Origin: Rhizobium sp. SEMIA4064
GTDB taxonomy: Bacteria > Pseudomonadota > Alphaproteobacteria > Rhizobiales > Rhizobiaceae
Length of the DNA stretch: 64,000 nucleotides
Reading direction: 5' to 3'
NCBI RefSeq assembly: GCF_003025035.1
Contig: NZ_PYJN01000016.1
Coordinates: 389,360-453,359, forward strand
Shown: piece after piece, positions 1 to 10,151 of the stretch
Layout of the letters: the number at the start of each line of letters is the position of its first letter
Numbering within the stretch: the stretch's first letter is position 1
Translations under genes and position numbers: made by a program
Notes under the pieces: model-generated
Told to the model about the DNA's origin: nothing
What the model saw: only the letters and a program-made list of their open reading frames with translations
Databases searched by the model: none

Positions 1-91
1 GGGCGTCAGCGCATGCCTTCCCCGAAGACAGGCTAACCGGCCTCTCCGAGGAAAATCCGCCCAAAAGGACAGCCACATGCTTGCCACCCAT
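1..91 (-). CDS. ddl: D-alanine--D-alanine ligase, N-terminal fragment (runs off left edge)
   Basis: The first 30 codons read MGGKHVAVLLGGFSSERPVS and onward, the typical N-terminus of D-Ala-D-Ala ligases, with the glycine-rich LLGGFSSERPVSLSSG stretch that forms part of the nucleotide/substrate site. The enzyme makes the D-Ala-D-Ala dipeptide that MurF adds to the muropeptide. Only the start lies in the window; the gene continues beyond base 1. A G-rich stretch (GGGGGT) five bases before the ATG may serve as ribosome binding site. Position downstream of murB and aqpZ, same strand, fits the rhizobial order in which ddl leads into ftsQ, ftsA and ftsZ (not visible here). The call rests on the short N-terminus plus context. 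Confidence 0.88.
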   Translation of the reverse strand, partial: MGGKHVAVLLGGFSSERPVSLSSGKACADA

Positions 92-189
92 CAATACCCC
101 CAATTCACCATCTGCAATCGACATTTGCTCGATACGCTGAGCAGCGATTCTCGCCACATCTTGTAGGCTCCATTAGAACAACATTAAGG

Positions 190-205
190 TTAATGAAGCG
201 TTTAC
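190..205. promoter_or_regulatory. CtrA-like box in the ddl promoter region
   Basis: The sequence TTAA-N7-TTTAC differs at one base from the CtrA consensus TTAA-N7-TTAAC and lies about 100 bases upstream of the ddl start. A second TTAAC half-site follows at 211-215. Three GANTC sites, the CcrM methylation motif, occur at 146-150, 248-252 and 280-284. In alphaproteobacteria CtrA and CcrM set the timing of division-gene expression; binding here is inferred. The stretch 92-334 holds no gene that I can see. Confidence 0.45.
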
Positions 206-334
206 TTTCGTTAACTTTCGACCGCTCTCATGGCGGTCAATTTTCACGAATCAAATCGACTTGAAGAATTCTGCCATTGGAATCAGAGAGTTGCTACATT
301 TGAATATCCACCTTTAGAAAATTTTAAACAAATA

Positions 335-363
335 GGCCCGCACCGGGGTCTCCGGCGCGGGCC
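335..363 (-). terminator. Terminator of aqpZ
   Basis: A 7-bp GC stem (335-341 with 357-363) has an inner CCGG/CCGG pairing and is followed on the minus strand by an A/T-rich, U-rich run (312-333). It lies 27 bases past the aqpZ stop codon. Confidence 0.75.
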
Positions 364-389
364 ATCGCAAGGCTTATTGGGTCCCTGAA

Positions 390-1076
390 TCAGTCGCGAT
401 CGCCGAGCAGTTTCCAGACGATACCACCAAGCGCGCCACCAACGATCGGGGCCACCCAGAACAGCCAAAGCTGCTGCAGCGCCCAGCCGCCGACGAACAA
501 AGCCTGGCCGGTGGAACGGGCCGGATTGACCGAGGTATTGGTGATCGGGATCGAGATCAGGTGGATCAGCGTCAGTGCGAGACCAATGGCGATCGGCGCG
601 AACCCGGCCGGCACCCGGCTGCTGGTCGAACCGAGAATCACGATCAGGAAGAACAGGGTCAACACGCTTTCAGCAATGAGCGCCGATACCAGCGAATAGC
701 CGCCCGGTGAATGCTCGCCATAACCATTGGCCGCAAAGCCGCCGAGCTGGAAATCAGCCTTGCCGCTTGCGATCAGGTAAAGAACGGCAGCAGCGACGAT
801 CGCGCCGACGACCTGAGCGATGATGTAAGGAATGAGTTGCGAGCCGGGGAAGCGACCGGCAACCGTGAGCCCGACCGAAACTGCCGGATTGAAATGGCCA
901 CCCGACACACCGCTAACCGCAAAGGCCATGGTGAGTACGGTCAACCCAAACGCGAAAGCAACACCTAGAAAGCCAATACCGAGGCTCGGGAAAGCTGCCG
1001 CAAAGATTGCACTTCCGCAGCCGCCAAATACTAGCCAAAACGTTCCCAAAAATTCCGCAATCAATTTTTTCTGCAT
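390..1076 (-). CDS. aqpZ: Aquaporin Z, water channel
   Basis: This 228-residue, six-helix inner-membrane channel carries both NPA boxes of the MIP family: FNPAVSVG at residues 62-69 and VNPARS at 183-188. The selectivity filter residues expected of a water-specific AqpZ are present (Phe43, His172, Thr181, Arg187), which separates it from the glycerol facilitator GlpF. It should pass water rapidly during osmotic change. A GGAG ribosome binding site lies eight bases before the ATG. The gene stands alone with its own terminator, between murB and ddl, divergent from the MFS gene. Confidence 0.95.
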   Translation of the reverse strand: MQKKLIAEFLGTFWLVFGGCGSAIFAAAFPSLGIGFLGVAFAFGLTVLTMAFAVSGVSGGHFNPAVSVGLTVAGRFPGSQLIPYIIAQVVGAIVAAAVLYLIASGKADFQLGGFAANGYGEHSPGGYSLVSALIAESVLTLFFLIVILGSTSSRVPAGFAPIAIGLALTLIHLISIPITNTSVNPARSTGQALFVGGWALQQLWLFWVAPIVGGALGGIVWKLLGDRD

Positions 1077-1292
1077 AAATTTATCTCCACCGCTCTCAAC
1101 CAGAGCGAAAGTAGGACATTTACGAGAAAGAGATTCTGGTCAAGACTTTGCCGGGTAAACATCTATCAGAACGGGAAACGTGCTGTCATTCCGTTCTCAA
1201 AGCGGCGATTGCAGCAAAGGATTGGCGTATAGGTGTCGGTTTCTTGCTTCTTAAACGCTTGCGCCGAACGAAAATTGCGCTAAGGACAGAGA

Positions 1293-1308
1293 TTGTCTGT
1301 TAAGACAA
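1293..1308. promoter_or_regulatory. Inverted repeat upstream of the MFS transporter
   Basis: TTGTCT-GTTA-AGACAA is a perfect 6-bp inverted repeat with a 4-bp spacer, 28 bases before the ATG of the transporter at 1337. Its place in the intergenic region shared with aqpZ suggests an operator, but no regulator gene is adjacent. Chance occurrence is not excluded. Confidence 0.3.
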
Positions 1309-1336
1309 CTTTAACATCATCAAAATTGGTGGGACC

Positions 1337-2668
1337 ATGACTGACGCGATATCTCCTTTATCGCCGACACCCTCGTCATCAAACAGCGTTGTTGCGAATT
1401 CCCCGGCACGCGTTCTGATCGCGAGCCTTATCGGTACAACGATCGAGTTTTTCGACTTTTACGTTTATGCGACGGCGGCTGTTATCGTCTTCCCGAAGCT
1501 GTTTTTCCCTGCCAGCGATCCGACCTCGGCAACGCTGCAGTCCTTTGCAACCTTCTCGATCGCCTTCTTCGCACGCCCGATCGGCGCAATGATCTTCGGT
1601 CACTTCGGAGACCGGGTCGGCCGCAAGGCAACGCTTGTTGCGGCTCTGATGACCATGGGTCTCTCGACGGTCGTGATCGGCATGTTGCCGACCTATGAGT
1701 CGATCGGCGTTCTCGCGCCGATACTGCTGGCGCTTTGCCGCCTCGGTCAGGGTCTTGGTCTCGGCGGCGAATGGGGTGGCGCGGTATTGCTGGCGACGGA
1801 AAACGCTCCAGAAGGCAAGCGAAGCTGGTATGCGATGTTCCCGCAACTCGGCGCTCCGATCGGCTTTATCTTCTCCGCCGGCCTTTTCCTGATTCTGCGC
1901 GAAAGCATGGCTGATGCGGACTTCCTAAACTATGGTTGGCGCGTTCCCTTCCTGATCAGCATCGTGCTCGTTGCCGTCGGCCTCTATGTCCGCCTGAAGA
2001 TCACGGAAACCCCGGAATTCCAGCGCGCAATCGAGAAGGAGGAACGCGTTTCGGTTCCGATCGCGGTCATCTTCCGCTCGCATCTCCGCAGCCTGATTCT
2101 CGGCACCATTATCGCTGTTGCGACTTTCGTGCTGTTCTATCTGATGACGGCCTTCACCCTGAGCTGGGGCACCAGGCCTCCGGGTACCGGACCGCTGCCG
2201 GCAGGTCTCGGCTACTCGCAGGGCCAGTTCCTCGTCGTCCAGCTCGTCGGCGTCGTGTTCTTCGGCCTGATGATACCGGTCTCCGGCCTGTTGTCGGATC
2301 GTTATTCGCGCAAGCTGGTTCTGATACTGACGACGATCGGCATTTTCATTTTCGGCCTGTTCTATGCATCGCTGCTGACGGCCGGCCTTGCCGGTGCCTT
2401 CGCCTGCTCGATCATTGGTCTCGCCCTGATGGGCTTCACCTACGGCCCGATCGGTGCCGCGCTGGCAGCACCTTTCCCGACCACCGTGCGCTACACCGGC
2501 GCATCGATGACCTTCAATCTTGCTGGCATTGTCGGTGCGTCCCTGGCTCCCTACATCGCCACATCGCTCGCGACGACCTACGGCCTGGTTTATGTCGGCT
2601 ACTATCTGGCGGGCGCAGCACTGCTCTCGCTGATCGGCATCTTGCTTTCGGGCAATGACGAAGTCTGA
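1337..2668 (+). CDS. MFS transporter, metabolite:H+ symporter (MHS) family
   Basis: The 443-residue protein is a 12-helix major facilitator. Its first helix, GTTIEFFDFYVYATAA (about residues 33-48), is the signature of the MHS family (ProP, ShiA, KgtP, YhjE relatives), and the loop-2 motif GHFGDRVGRK is at 88-97. Members import small organic acids or compatible solutes with protons; the substrate here cannot be told from sequence. It lies on the opposite strand inside the dcw region, separating murB from aqpZ/ddl, with its own upstream inverted repeat and a shared terminator. The ribosome binding site (GGTGGGA) is modest. Confidence 0.85.
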   Translation: MTDAISPLSPTPSSSNSVVANSPARVLIASLIGTTIEFFDFYVYATAAVIVFPKLFFPASDPTSATLQSFATFSIAFFARPIGAMIFGHFGDRVGRKATLVAALMTMGLSTVVIGMLPTYESIGVLAPILLALCRLGQGLGLGGEWGGAVLLATENAPEGKRSWYAMFPQLGAPIGFIFSAGLFLILRESMADADFLNYGWRVPFLISIVLVAVGLYVRLKITETPEFQRAIEKEERVSVPIAVIFRSHLRSLILGTIIAVATFVLFYLMTAFTLSWGTRPPGTGPLPAGLGYSQGQFLVVQLVGVVFFGLMIPVSGLLSDRYSRKLVLILTTIGIFIFGLFYASLLTAGLAGAFACSIIGLALMGFTYGPIGAALAAPFPTTVRYTGASMTFNLAGIVGASLAPYIATSLATTYGLVYVGYYLAGAALLSLIGILLSGNDEV

Positions 2669-2689
2669 AGACTTCACGATAACCAATTG

Positions 2690-2718
2690 AAAAGGCCGGG
2701 CAAAAAACCGGCCTTTTT
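2690..2718. terminator. Bidirectional terminator between MFS gene and murB
   Basis: A 10-bp stem AAAAGGCCGG/CCGGCCTTTT with an 8-base loop lies between the two convergent genes. It has a U-run on both strands, so it can end both transcripts, including the murC-murB side of the dcw operon. Confidence 0.9.
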
Positions 2719-2760
2719 GTTGAATCATTTTATGAAGTTTGAGCCGATTGCAGCGTAAAC

Positions 2761-3735
2761 CTACTCTGTGGTGACACCCTGGAAGGGGCGAACTTCCCGG
2801 CCGGGCATGAAGCAACCGAGGCGCTTGATTTCCCATTCCAGCTTGATGCCGGACTTCTCGAAAACCTCGCGGCGCACCTGCTCGCCAAGATATTCAAGAT
2901 CGTAGCCGGTCGCCTGCCCCATATTGATCATGAAATTGCAATGCAGCGACGACATCTGGGCGCCGCCGATAACCAGGCCGCGGCAGCCGGCTTCATCGAT
3001 CAGCTTCCAGGCGGAATGCCCTTCTGGGTTCTTGAATGTCGAACCACCGGTCTTTTCGCGAATGGGCTGCACAGTCTCGCGATGCGCCCGCACGGCATCC
3101 ATCTCGGCCCGGATCTGAGCCTTATCCTCGGGATATCCCTCGAAAAGAACATGCGTGAAGATCAGGTCGTCCGATGCCGTCGAATGGCGATAGGTGTAGC
3201 CCATCTCGGCATTGGTCAGCACATGTTTCTTGCCCTTGCGGTCGACCGCATGCACCTCGACGACGCGATCACGCGTCTCGGAGCCGTTGGCGCCGGCATT
3301 CATACGCGCCGCGCCACCGATGCCGCCGGGAATGCCGTAGTAAAAATGAAAACCGCCGATACCGTTGTCCATAGCCATCGCGGCAACATGCTTATCCGGG
3401 CAAATGGCGCCTGCCATGATGCGATTCTCACCGGCAAGCTCGACCGAGCCGAAGCCCTTCGCCGACAGGCGCAGAACGACGCCGGGAATGCCGCCGTCGC
3501 GCACCAGGATGTTCGAACCGACGCCCACCACCGTCAACGGCACTTCGGCCGGCAGGACCTTCAGGAAAGCGATCAGATCGTCCGTATCATGCGGCTGGAA
3601 CATCAGCTCCGCCAGCCCGCCGGCGCGAAACCATGTGACGCGATCCATCGGCGCGTCCGGCGTTAACCGGCCACGAATATCCTTTACGCTGTCGCCGAGC
3701 GACGCCAGAAGCTTTTCCCCATTCACCTGTTTCAT
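2761..3735 (-). CDS. murB: UDP-N-acetylenolpyruvoylglucosamine reductase
   Basis: MurB reduces UDP-GlcNAc-enolpyruvate to UDP-MurNAc with NADPH and FAD in the cytoplasm, the second committed step of peptidoglycan precursor synthesis. The 324-residue sequence has the FAD-binding segment [14 protein letters not shown] (about 69-82), the [16 protein letters not shown] stretch (133-148), and the catalytic serine motif GGSTFKNP with Ser232. The ATG overlaps the murC stop by four bases, so the two are translationally coupled. It is the last gene of the main dcw operon, closed by the terminator at 2690-2718. Confidence 0.97.
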   Translation of the reverse strand: MKQVNGEKLLASLGDSVKDIRGRLTPDAPMDRVTWFRAGGLAELMFQPHDTDDLIAFLKVLPAEVPLTVVGVGSNILVRDGGIPGVVLRLSAKGFGSVELAGENRIMAGAICPDKHVAAMAMDNGIGGFHFYYGIPGGIGGAARMNAGANGSETRDRVVEVHAVDRKGKKHVLTNAEMGYTYRHSTASDDLIFTHVLFEGYPEDKAQIRAEMDAVRAHRETVQPIREKTGGSTFKNPEGHSAWKLIDEAGCRGLVIGGAQMSSLHCNFMINMGQATGYDLEYLGEQVRREVFEKSGIKLEWEIKRLGCFMPGREVRPFQGVTTE

Positions 3736-5147
3736 GCGGACTTACCCGAGAGGCCTTCCAATTCCTTTGGCAATGAAGCTGCCCAATACGTGATGCTCCC
3801 AGCCCCCAAGAGAACCACAAAATCACCTGGCCGCGCAATCTCCGCGACCATTTGCGCAAGCTCCTCTTGCGACGGCAGATAGCGCGCATCGCGATGGCCG
3901 CCCGCCTTGATGCGCGACACCAGAGCCTGCGAATCCGCGCCTTCGATCGGGTCCTCACCGGCTGCATAGACCGGCGCCAGGAAAATGCTGTCGGCATCGT
4001 TGAAGCAGGCAGCGAATTCCTCAAACAGACTCGACAGACGCGTGTAACGATGTGGCTGGTGAACGGCGATGATGCGGCCCTGGCAGGCCTCGCGCGCCGC
4101 CCTAAGCACGGCCTTGATCTCCACCGGATGATGGCCGTAATCGTCGAAGACCTTCACGCCGTTCCATTCGCCCGTGAGCGTGAAGCGACGCTTGACGCCA
4201 CCGAAGGAGGCGAGCCCCCTGGCGATCGCCTCATTGGAGATGCCAAGCCGGTTGGCGACGGCGATCGCCGCAGTCGCATTGGAAATATTGTGCCGGCCGG
4301 GCATCGGCATGACGAGATCCTTGATCTCGAAAACCTTCCCCGTTCGGCGCCTGCGAATTTGGATATCGAACAGCGAGCGCGTACCGTCGATGCGCACATT
4401 CATGAAGCGCACATCCGCCTGCGGATTTTCGCCGTAGGTGATGACCTTGCGGTCTTCGATGCGGCCGACCAGCGACTGCACTTCCGGATGATCGAGGCAC
4501 ATGACACCGAAACCGTAGAACGGCACATTCTCGACGAACTGCCGGAAGGCGGCACGTACCGCGTCGAAATTGCCGTAGTGATCCAGATGCTCCGGATCGA
4601 TATTGGTAACGACGGCAACGTCGGCGGGCAGCTTCAGGAAGGTGCCATCCGATTCATCGGCCTCCACCACCATCCACTCGCCCTCGCCCATGCGGGCATT
4701 CGTGCCGTAGGCGTTGATGATGCCGCCGTTGATGACGGTCGGGTCAAGTCCGCCGGCTTCGAGCAGGGTTGCGACCAGCGAGGTGGTCGTCGTCTTGCCA
4801 TGCGTGCCGCCAATAGCGATAGCATTGCGGAAGCGCATCAGCTCGGCCAGCATTTCGGCGCGACGCACAACCGGCAGCAGCTTTTCGCGGGCGGCGGCGA
4901 GTTCCGGATTGCTCTTCTTGATGGCGGTGGAAACCACTACGACTTCCGCGTCGCCGAGATTCTCTGCCTTGTGACCGATATGGACCGCGATGCCCTTTTC
5001 GCGCAGCCGCTGCACGTTGGCGCTCTCCGACTGGTCCGACCCCTGCACGCGATGGCCGAGATTGTGCAGCACTTCAGCGATGCCGCTCATCCCGATACCG
5101 CCGATACCGATAAAATGTACGAGGCCGATAGCCTTCGGCAGCTTCAT
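3732..5147 (-). CDS. murC: UDP-N-acetylmuramate--L-alanine ligase
   Basis: MurC joins L-Ala to UDP-MurNAc with ATP, the first amino acid of the stem peptide. The 471-residue protein shows the Mur-ligase layout: an N-terminal UDP-binding Rossmann segment [17 protein letters not shown] (11-27), the ATP P-loop GGTHGKTTT (113-121), the EADESDGTF stretch of the central domain, and the C-terminal domain with HQPHRYTR. Four-base overlaps with murG before it and murB after it show tight operon packing. Confidence 0.97.
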   Translation of the reverse strand: MKLPKAIGLVHFIGIGGIGMSGIAEVLHNLGHRVQGSDQSESANVQRLREKGIAVHIGHKAENLGDAEVVVVSTAIKKSNPELAAAREKLLPVVRRAEMLAELMRFRNAIAIGGTHGKTTTTSLVATLLEAGGLDPTVINGGIINAYGTNARMGEGEWMVVEADESDGTFLKLPADVAVVTNIDPEHLDHYGNFDAVRAAFRQFVENVPFYGFGVMCLDHPEVQSLVGRIEDRKVITYGENPQADVRFMNVRIDGTRSLFDIQIRRRRTGKVFEIKDLVMPMPGRHNISNATAAIAVANRLGISNEAIARGLASFGGVKRRFTLTGEWNGVKVFDDYGHHPVEIKAVLRAAREACQGRIIAVHQPHRYTRLSSLFEEFAACFNDADSIFLAPVYAAGEDPIEGADSQALVSRIKAGGHRDARYLPSQEELAQMVAEIARPGDFVVLLGAGSITYWAASLPKELEGLSGKSA

Positions 5148-6265
5148 ACGCCCGCCCCCTTGAATTCCTGAATTGAACGTTTCGCGGCAATAGCCTCAAC
5201 CATATCGGCGAGCAAGCTCGCGGCATCCGGTTTGCCGGCCTGTTTGGCCGCAGCCGCCATCTTCGCCAGTTTCTCCGGCATCGTCATCGCGCCGCGCAGG
5301 ATCGTCGAGAGCTTTTCCGGCGTAAGTTCGGCTTGCGCGATGACCTTGACGCCACCCGTTGCCGCAAGGGCCGCCGCATTGGCAGCCTGGTCGTGGTCCA
5401 GGGCATAGGGATAGGGCACCAGGATCGCCGGGCGACCGATGACGGCGAGTTCCGATACAGTTGACGCGCCGGAGCGGCAGAGGACGAGATGAGCGGCACC
5501 TATGCGCTCGGCCATGTCGGTGAAGAACGGCGCGACATCGGCGCCCATCTCCAGCCTCCTGGCGCAGCTATTGACCGTCTCCATATCCTCGGGGCGCACC
5601 TGTTGCGTAATCCGCAGGCGCTTGCGCAGCGGCTCCTCCAACAGGCTGATCGCTGTCGGCACTGCCTTGGAGAAATATTGAGCACCCTGGCTGCCGCCGA
5701 AGACGACCAGATTGAAAGGATCATCCGGGCCAGATGGCACATAGGGCCGCTTGGCCGCTTCGATCACGGCCGGACGCACGGGGTTGCCGGTCGTCACCGT
5801 CTTCTCCGGAAACGCGCCACCCTTCTCCAGAAAACCACCGGCGATCGCCTGAACGCGGGCGGCAAGCGCCTTGTTCGCGCGTCCCATCACGGCGTTCTGC
5901 TCATGGAGCATCGCCGGCACGCCCATACGAGTGGCGGCAAGCAGCGGCGGCACGGTCGGATAACCACCGAAGCCAACGACGCAAAGCGGCTTGATATTGC
6001 GGATCAGCTTGCGAGCGGCGCGCATGCCCATCCACAGCGTCCAAAGCGACTTTGCGACCTTGATCGGATTCTTCGAACCGATCGTTGCCGACGGCACCAC
6101 ATGAATCTCATCCGCCGGAAACTTGCCGGCATAACGTTCCGCGCGGCTGTCGGTGACGAGGTGCACGGAATAACCGCGCTCCCTGAGCTTATAGGCCAGC
6201 GCTTCGGCCGGAAATACGTGGCCGCCGGTTCCGCCGGCGGCAAGCAGAATAATACCTTTACTCAT
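5144..6265 (-). CDS. murG: UDP-GlcNAc:lipid I N-acetylglucosaminyltransferase
   Basis: MurG converts lipid I to lipid II on the inner face of the cytoplasmic membrane. The chosen start gives 373 residues beginning [16 protein letters not shown], with the family GGTGGH loop at 11-16; the second glycine-rich loop GGSQGAQ and the UDP-GlcNAc site [11 protein letters not shown] are in the C-terminal domain. The frame is open further upstream, but that extension is unlike MurG and the ATG at 6265 has a GGAG ribosome binding site. Unlike its neighbours, it is separated from the preceding gene (ftsW) by 177 bases. Confidence 0.96.
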   Translation of the reverse strand: MSKGIILLAAGGTGGHVFPAEALAYKLRERGYSVHLVTDSRAERYAGKFPADEIHVVPSATIGSKNPIKVAKSLWTLWMGMRAARKLIRNIKPLCVVGFGGYPTVPPLLAATRMGVPAMLHEQNAVMGRANKALAARVQAIAGGFLEKGGAFPEKTVTTGNPVRPAVIEAAKRPYVPSGPDDPFNLVVFGGSQGAQYFSKAVPTAISLLEEPLRKRLRITQQVRPEDMETVNSCARRLEMGADVAPFFTDMAERIGAAHLVLCRSGASTVSELAVIGRPAILVPYPYALDHDQAANAAALAATGGVKVIAQAELTPEKLSTILRGAMTMPEKLAKMAAAAKQAGKPDAASLLADMVEAIAAKRSIQEFKGAGV

Positions 6266-6446
6266 GATCTTCGCTCCCGCGAACAGCCCCTGCGCGGGGC
6301 ATCTCCCTAATATAGGAAGCCGCCATGCCCGCGTCACTGAAGCGCGTCAAGCTTCCTTCATAGACCCCCGTCTTCGCGAAAGCGAACGAAGAATAAGCGT
6401 AATCCGGGAGATGGGAACGAAGCGCAGATAGGTCCAAAACGATCAC
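6258..6446 (-). CDS. Possible 62-residue open frame bridging ftsW and murG (doubtful)
   Basis: An ATG overlapping the ftsW stop codon (ATGA) opens a 62-codon frame that ends eight bases inside murG. Both junctions look like coupled operon genes. The predicted protein ([20 protein letters not shown]...) matches no family I recognise, has no membrane segment, and its third-position base use is less GC-rich than the flanking genes. The same bases form a nested palindromic element (6300-6413), so the frame may be accidental. It could still be translated to carry ribosomes from ftsW to murG. Confidence 0.25.
   Translation of the reverse strand: MIVLDLSALRSHLPDYAYSSFAFAKTGVYEGSLTRFSDAGMAASYIREMPRAGAVRGSEDHE
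6300..6413. repeat. 114-bp palindromic intergenic element between ftsW and murG
   Basis: The ends CATCTCCC (6300-6307) and GGGAGATG (6406-6413) form a perfect 8-bp inverted repeat. Inside are GGAAGC (6315-6320) with GCTTCC (6351-6356) and a CTTCG/CGAAG hairpin near 6371-6390. Size and nested-palindrome layout resemble the RIME-type intergenic elements of rhizobia, but I cannot confirm family membership or other copies from this window. Confidence 0.4.
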
Positions 6447-7597
6447 TCCGCCGGCAATCCATGCGTCACGCGAAAGAGGCTGCGGTCCTGCGCTCTCTTT
6501 TCCGGCCGATGACGCGTCAGGGCCAGAATAAAGCCCGCCGTCACACAGATGGCGGTCATCGACGAGCCGCCATAGGAGATCAGCGGCAGGGTCATGCCCT
6601 TGGCCGGCAGCAATTGCAGGTTCACGCCGACATTGATGATCGACTGAATACCGATCTGCAGCACCAGGCCGGCAACGGCAAAACGGTTGAAATCGTTCTT
6701 TTCCTTATAGGCATGCGACAGGCCGCGCAGCACCAGAAAGGCGAAGATGCAGACGAGCACCATGCAGAAGACGACACCAAATTCCTCGGCTGCCACCGAG
6801 AAGATGAAGTCGGTATGGGCGTCCGGAATGATGCGCTTGACGATGCCTTCACCCGGCCCCACACCGAACCAATTGCCGTGAATGATCGCTTCCTTGGCGG
6901 TATCGACCTGGAACGTGTCGCCTTCGCCGGTCAAGAACTTGTCGACGCGAAGTGCTACGTGGGGAAAGACGTAATAGGCCGTCACGAAGCCGCCGACGCC
7001 GAGGCCGCCGAGCACCCCGATCCACAGCCAGGGCATGCCGGCCATGAAGAACATGCCACCCCAGACGGCGGTGGTAAGGATCGTCTGCCCAAGGTCGGGC
7101 TGAGCAACGAGGAGTGCGGCGACGATGCCGAAGAGGATGATAGCGAAGAGATTGCCCGGAATTTCCGGCTGGCGCGCATGCTCGGCAAACAGCCAGGCGC
7201 AGACGACGACGAAGGCCGGCTTCATGAATTCCGACGGCTGGATGGAGAGCGCTGCGATGTTGACCCAACGCCGCGACCCCTTGACCTCGACACCGAAGAA
7301 CAATGCGAACAGCATCATCGCCAGCGAAACGATCAGCAGGATGACCGCAGTGCGCCGCACCTGCCTCGGTGTCATAAAGGAAATGCCGATCATCGCTGCG
7401 ATCGCCGGAACAAGGAAAAGGGCGTGGCGCTTGACGAAGTGGAAAGGCTCGAGCCCAATGCGTTCCGCCACTGCGGGCGAAGCCGCAAAAGAAAGCATGA
7501 AGCCAATGCCAATCAACAGGATGAAAAGAGAGAGAAATACACGGTCGATGGTCCAGAACCATTCGGCCAAGGCCCCACGCTCAACGCGGCTTACCAT
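6443..7597 (-). CDS. ftsW: SEDS-family peptidoglycan glycosyltransferase, divisome
   Basis: FtsW is the multi-spanning SEDS polymerase that makes septal glycan from lipid II with FtsI. The chosen 384-residue product starts MVSRVERGALAEWFW and has about ten hydrophobic helices, with the SEDS signatures QPDLGQT and, near the C-terminus, LPLISYGGSS. The ATG follows the murD stop after one base (TGATATG) and has a strong GGAGG ribosome binding site eight bases upstream, inside the end of murD; the upstream extension is rejected for that reason. Confidence 0.95.
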   Translation of the reverse strand: MVSRVERGALAEWFWTIDRVFLSLFILLIGIGFMLSFAASPAVAERIGLEPFHFVKRHALFLVPAIAAMIGISFMTPRQVRRTAVILLIVSLAMMLFALFFGVEVKGSRRWVNIAALSIQPSEFMKPAFVVVCAWLFAEHARQPEIPGNLFAIILFGIVAALLVAQPDLGQTILTTAVWGGMFFMAGMPWLWIGVLGGLGVGGFVTAYYVFPHVALRVDKFLTGEGDTFQVDTAKEAIIHGNWFGVGPGEGIVKRIIPDAHTDFIFSVAAEEFGVVFCMVLVCIFAFLVLRGLSHAYKEKNDFNRFAVAGLVLQIGIQSIINVGVNLQLLPAKGMTLPLISYGGSSMTAICVTAGFILALTRHRPEKRAQDRSLFRVTHGLPAE

Positions 7598-7598
7598 A

Positions 7599-9011
7599 TC
7601 AATCGCCTCCTGTTGCTGAACTGACCAACATGGTGACGCCTTCGACCGCAGCCACGTGGCTGACGAAGGCATCACCCCTGACCTCGAAATTCTTGTACTG
7701 ATCGAAGCTTGCGCAAGCCGGTGACAACATCACCGCCGCCGTCTCATGTTCGCCCTTGTCGGCATCGGCTGCCGCATGTGCGACCGCGCGCTCCAAAGTG
7801 CCCGATATTTCGTAGGGCACCTGCTCGCCGAGCGTCGCTGCGAAGGCGGGTGCCGCTTCGCCGATGAGATAGGCCTTCGCGATGCGCGGGAAGAGCGGCG
7901 CCAGCGTCGTGATACCGCCCTCTTTCGGCAAGCCGCCGGCGATCCAATAGATATGATCGTAGCTCGAAAGCGCCGGTGCGGCGGCATCCGCATTGGTGGC
8001 CTTTGAATCGTTGACGAACACGACACGGCCGCGCCGGCCGACCGGCTGCATGCGATGCTTGAGGCCGGGAAAGGATTTGAGCCCGGCGCGAATATCGTCA
8101 GCGGAAATGCCGACGGCCAGACATGCGGCAATCGCGGCCGCTGCGTTTTGTGCATTGTGGCCGCCGCGCAGCGTCTGGATGCCGTCGAGATCGGCGATCT
8201 CCGAGGTCGCGCCGGTCGATGCCTGGATGATGCGGCTGCCTTCGGCATAAAGCCCGTCAGCCAGCACATGCCGGCGCGAGATGCGGGTAACCTTGCCACC
8301 CGCCCGTTCGACGCGATCGGCAATCAGCGAAGAATAGCTGTCGTCGACGCCGATGACGGCAACGCCGCTGCCGGCCACCAGCCGTTCCTTGATATCGGCA
8401 TAATGCTGCATCGTACCGTGCCGATCGAGATGATCGGGCGTCAGATTGAGCAGAATGCCGGCGGAAGGATTGAGGGTCGGGGCAAGATCGATCTGGTAGG
8501 AAGAGCATTCGACGACGTAGTAGCGCTCCGCCTTCGGCGGCTCCAGCGTCAGGATGGCTGTTCCAATATTGCCGCCAAGCTGCGTATCGCGACCGCTCGA
8601 TTGCAGGATATGGGCAATCAATGCCGTCGTCGTCGATTTGCCGTTGGTGCCGGTGATGGCAATGAAAGGGCAATCCGGTGCATGTGCCCGCCGCTCTCGG
8701 ACGAAGAGCTCGACGTCGCCGATGACTTCGACGCCGGCTGCGTGAGCGAGATCGACGGTCCAATGCGGCCTCGGATGCGTCAGTGGTACGCCGGGCGACA
8801 GCACGAATGCCGAGAGCCCATTCCAATCGATCGTTCTGAGATCGGCGACCGGGATACCTTCGGCCGCAGCCTTCACCACGCTATCGGGATTGTCGTCCCA
8901 GGCGGTCACCTCGGCACCACCGGCGACAAGCGCCCGCGCGGTGGCAAAACCCGAGCCGCCGAGGCCGAACAATGCGACCTTCTTCCCCTTGAGCGTGGTG
9001 ACAGGGATCAT
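7599..9011 (-). CDS. murD: UDP-N-acetylmuramoyl-L-alanine--D-glutamate ligase
   Basis: MurD adds D-Glu to UDP-MurNAc-L-Ala using ATP in the cytoplasm. The 470-residue protein has the N-terminal Rossmann segment [17 protein letters not shown] (12-28), the ATP P-loop [14 protein letters not shown] (119-132), the central [11 protein letters not shown] motif typical of MurD, and the C-terminal NDSKATN stretch. It sits seven bases after mraY and runs directly into ftsW. Confidence 0.97.
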   Translation of the reverse strand: MIPVTTLKGKKVALFGLGGSGFATARALVAGGAEVTAWDDNPDSVVKAAAEGIPVADLRTIDWNGLSAFVLSPGVPLTHPRPHWTVDLAHAAGVEVIGDVELFVRERRAHAPDCPFIAITGTNGKSTTTALIAHILQSSGRDTQLGGNIGTAILTLEPPKAERYYVVECSSYQIDLAPTLNPSAGILLNLTPDHLDRHGTMQHYADIKERLVAGSGVAVIGVDDSYSSLIADRVERAGGKVTRISRRHVLADGLYAEGSRIIQASTGATSEIADLDGIQTLRGGHNAQNAAAAIAACLAVGISADDIRAGLKSFPGLKHRMQPVGRRGRVVFVNDSKATNADAAAPALSSYDHIYWIAGGLPKEGGITTLAPLFPRIAKAYLIGEAAPAFAATLGEQVPYEISGTLERAVAHAAADADKGEHETAAVMLSPACASFDQYKNFEVRGDAFVSHVAAVEGVTMLVSSATGGD

Positions 9012-9018
9012 CGCCGCC

Positions 9019-10140
9019 TCACCGGAGCTTGAGAGTGGAGAGGCCGATCATCGCCAGGATGACCGCAACGATCCAGAAACGGACCACGACTTGGCTCTCC
9101 GTCCAGCCCTTCTTCTCGAAGTGATGGTGAATCGGCGCCATCAGAAAGACGCGGCGGCCGGTCATCTTGAAGAAGCCGACCTGGATGATGACCGAAAGCG
9201 CCTCCAGCACGAACAGGCCGCCGATGATCGCCATGACGATCTCATGCTTGGTGGCAACTGCCACCGAACCGATCATGCCGCCAAGTGCCAGAGAGCCGGT
9301 GTCACCCATGAAAATAGCCGCCGGAGGTGCATTGAACCAGAGGAAGCCGAGACCGGCACCGATGACAGCACCGAGCACCACAGCCAATTCACCGGTGCCG
9401 GGCACGAAGTTGATCGCCAGGTAATCGGCGAAGACAAAGTTGCCGGCGAGATAGGCGATGACGCCGAAAGAGGCGGCCGCAATCATGACCGGCACGATGG
9501 CAAGCCCATCAAGACCGTCGGTCAGGTTTACGGCATTACCCGCGGCGACGATAACGAAAGCGCCGAAGAGGACGAAAAACATGCCGAGATTGAGCATGAA
9601 ACTCTTGAAGAAAGGGAACGCGATCGATGAACCGAAGGTCGACCCGGCGGTACCCGAGGAGAGCGCCGTGCTCATCATGAAGTAGACGGCAATGGCGGCG
9701 ATGACGAATTCGATACCGAGGCGCGCGCGACCGGAAAAGCCTTTGTCGCTCTGCTTGGTGACCTTGAGATAGTCATCATAGAAGCCGATGGCGCCGAAGC
9801 CCAATGTAACCAGCAGCGTCGCGACCACGTAGACATTGGCAAGATCGGCCCACAGCATTGACGACACAACGATGCCGGCCAAAATCATCAGGCCGCCCAT
9901 GGTCGGCGTGCCTGCCTTCTTGAAATGGGTCTGCGGACCATCGGCACGAATCGGCTGCCCCTTGCCCTGACGTACACGCAGGGAGGAGATGATTCGCGGC
10001 CCGAAGAGGAAGACGATCAACGCCGAAGTGAACAAAGCGCCGCCGGTGCGGAACGTGATGTATCTGAACAGATTGAGAAATCTGAAATGAGTACTGAAAA
10101 AATGAACGTGGTCCGACAGTTCGGCAAGCCAGATCAGCAT
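9019..10140 (-). CDS. mraY: Phospho-N-acetylmuramoyl-pentapeptide transferase
   Basis: MraY transfers phospho-MurNAc-pentapeptide to undecaprenyl phosphate, producing lipid I at the membrane. The 373-residue, ten-helix protein has the family start [11 protein letters not shown] (25-35), the catalytic pair in GFYDDYLKV (Asp122, Asp123), the [10 protein letters not shown] loop, and the C-terminal [13 protein letters not shown] motif. It lies 11 bases after murF in the operon. Confidence 0.97.
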   Translation of the reverse strand: MLIWLAELSDHVHFFSTHFRFLNLFRYITFRTGGALFTSALIVFLFGPRIISSLRVRQGKGQPIRADGPQTHFKKAGTPTMGGLMILAGIVVSSMLWADLANVYVVATLLVTLGFGAIGFYDDYLKVTKQSDKGFSGRARLGIEFVIAAIAVYFMMSTALSSGTAGSTFGSSIAFPFFKSFMLNLGMFFVLFGAFVIVAAGNAVNLTDGLDGLAIVPVMIAAASFGVIAYLAGNFVFADYLAINFVPGTGELAVVLGAVIGAGLGFLWFNAPPAAIFMGDTGSLALGGMIGSVAVATKHEIVMAIIGGLFVLEALSVIIQVGFFKMTGRRVFLMAPIHHHFEKKGWTESQVVVRFWIVAVILAMIGLSTLKLR

Positions 10141-10151
10141 AAGAGCCCTTT

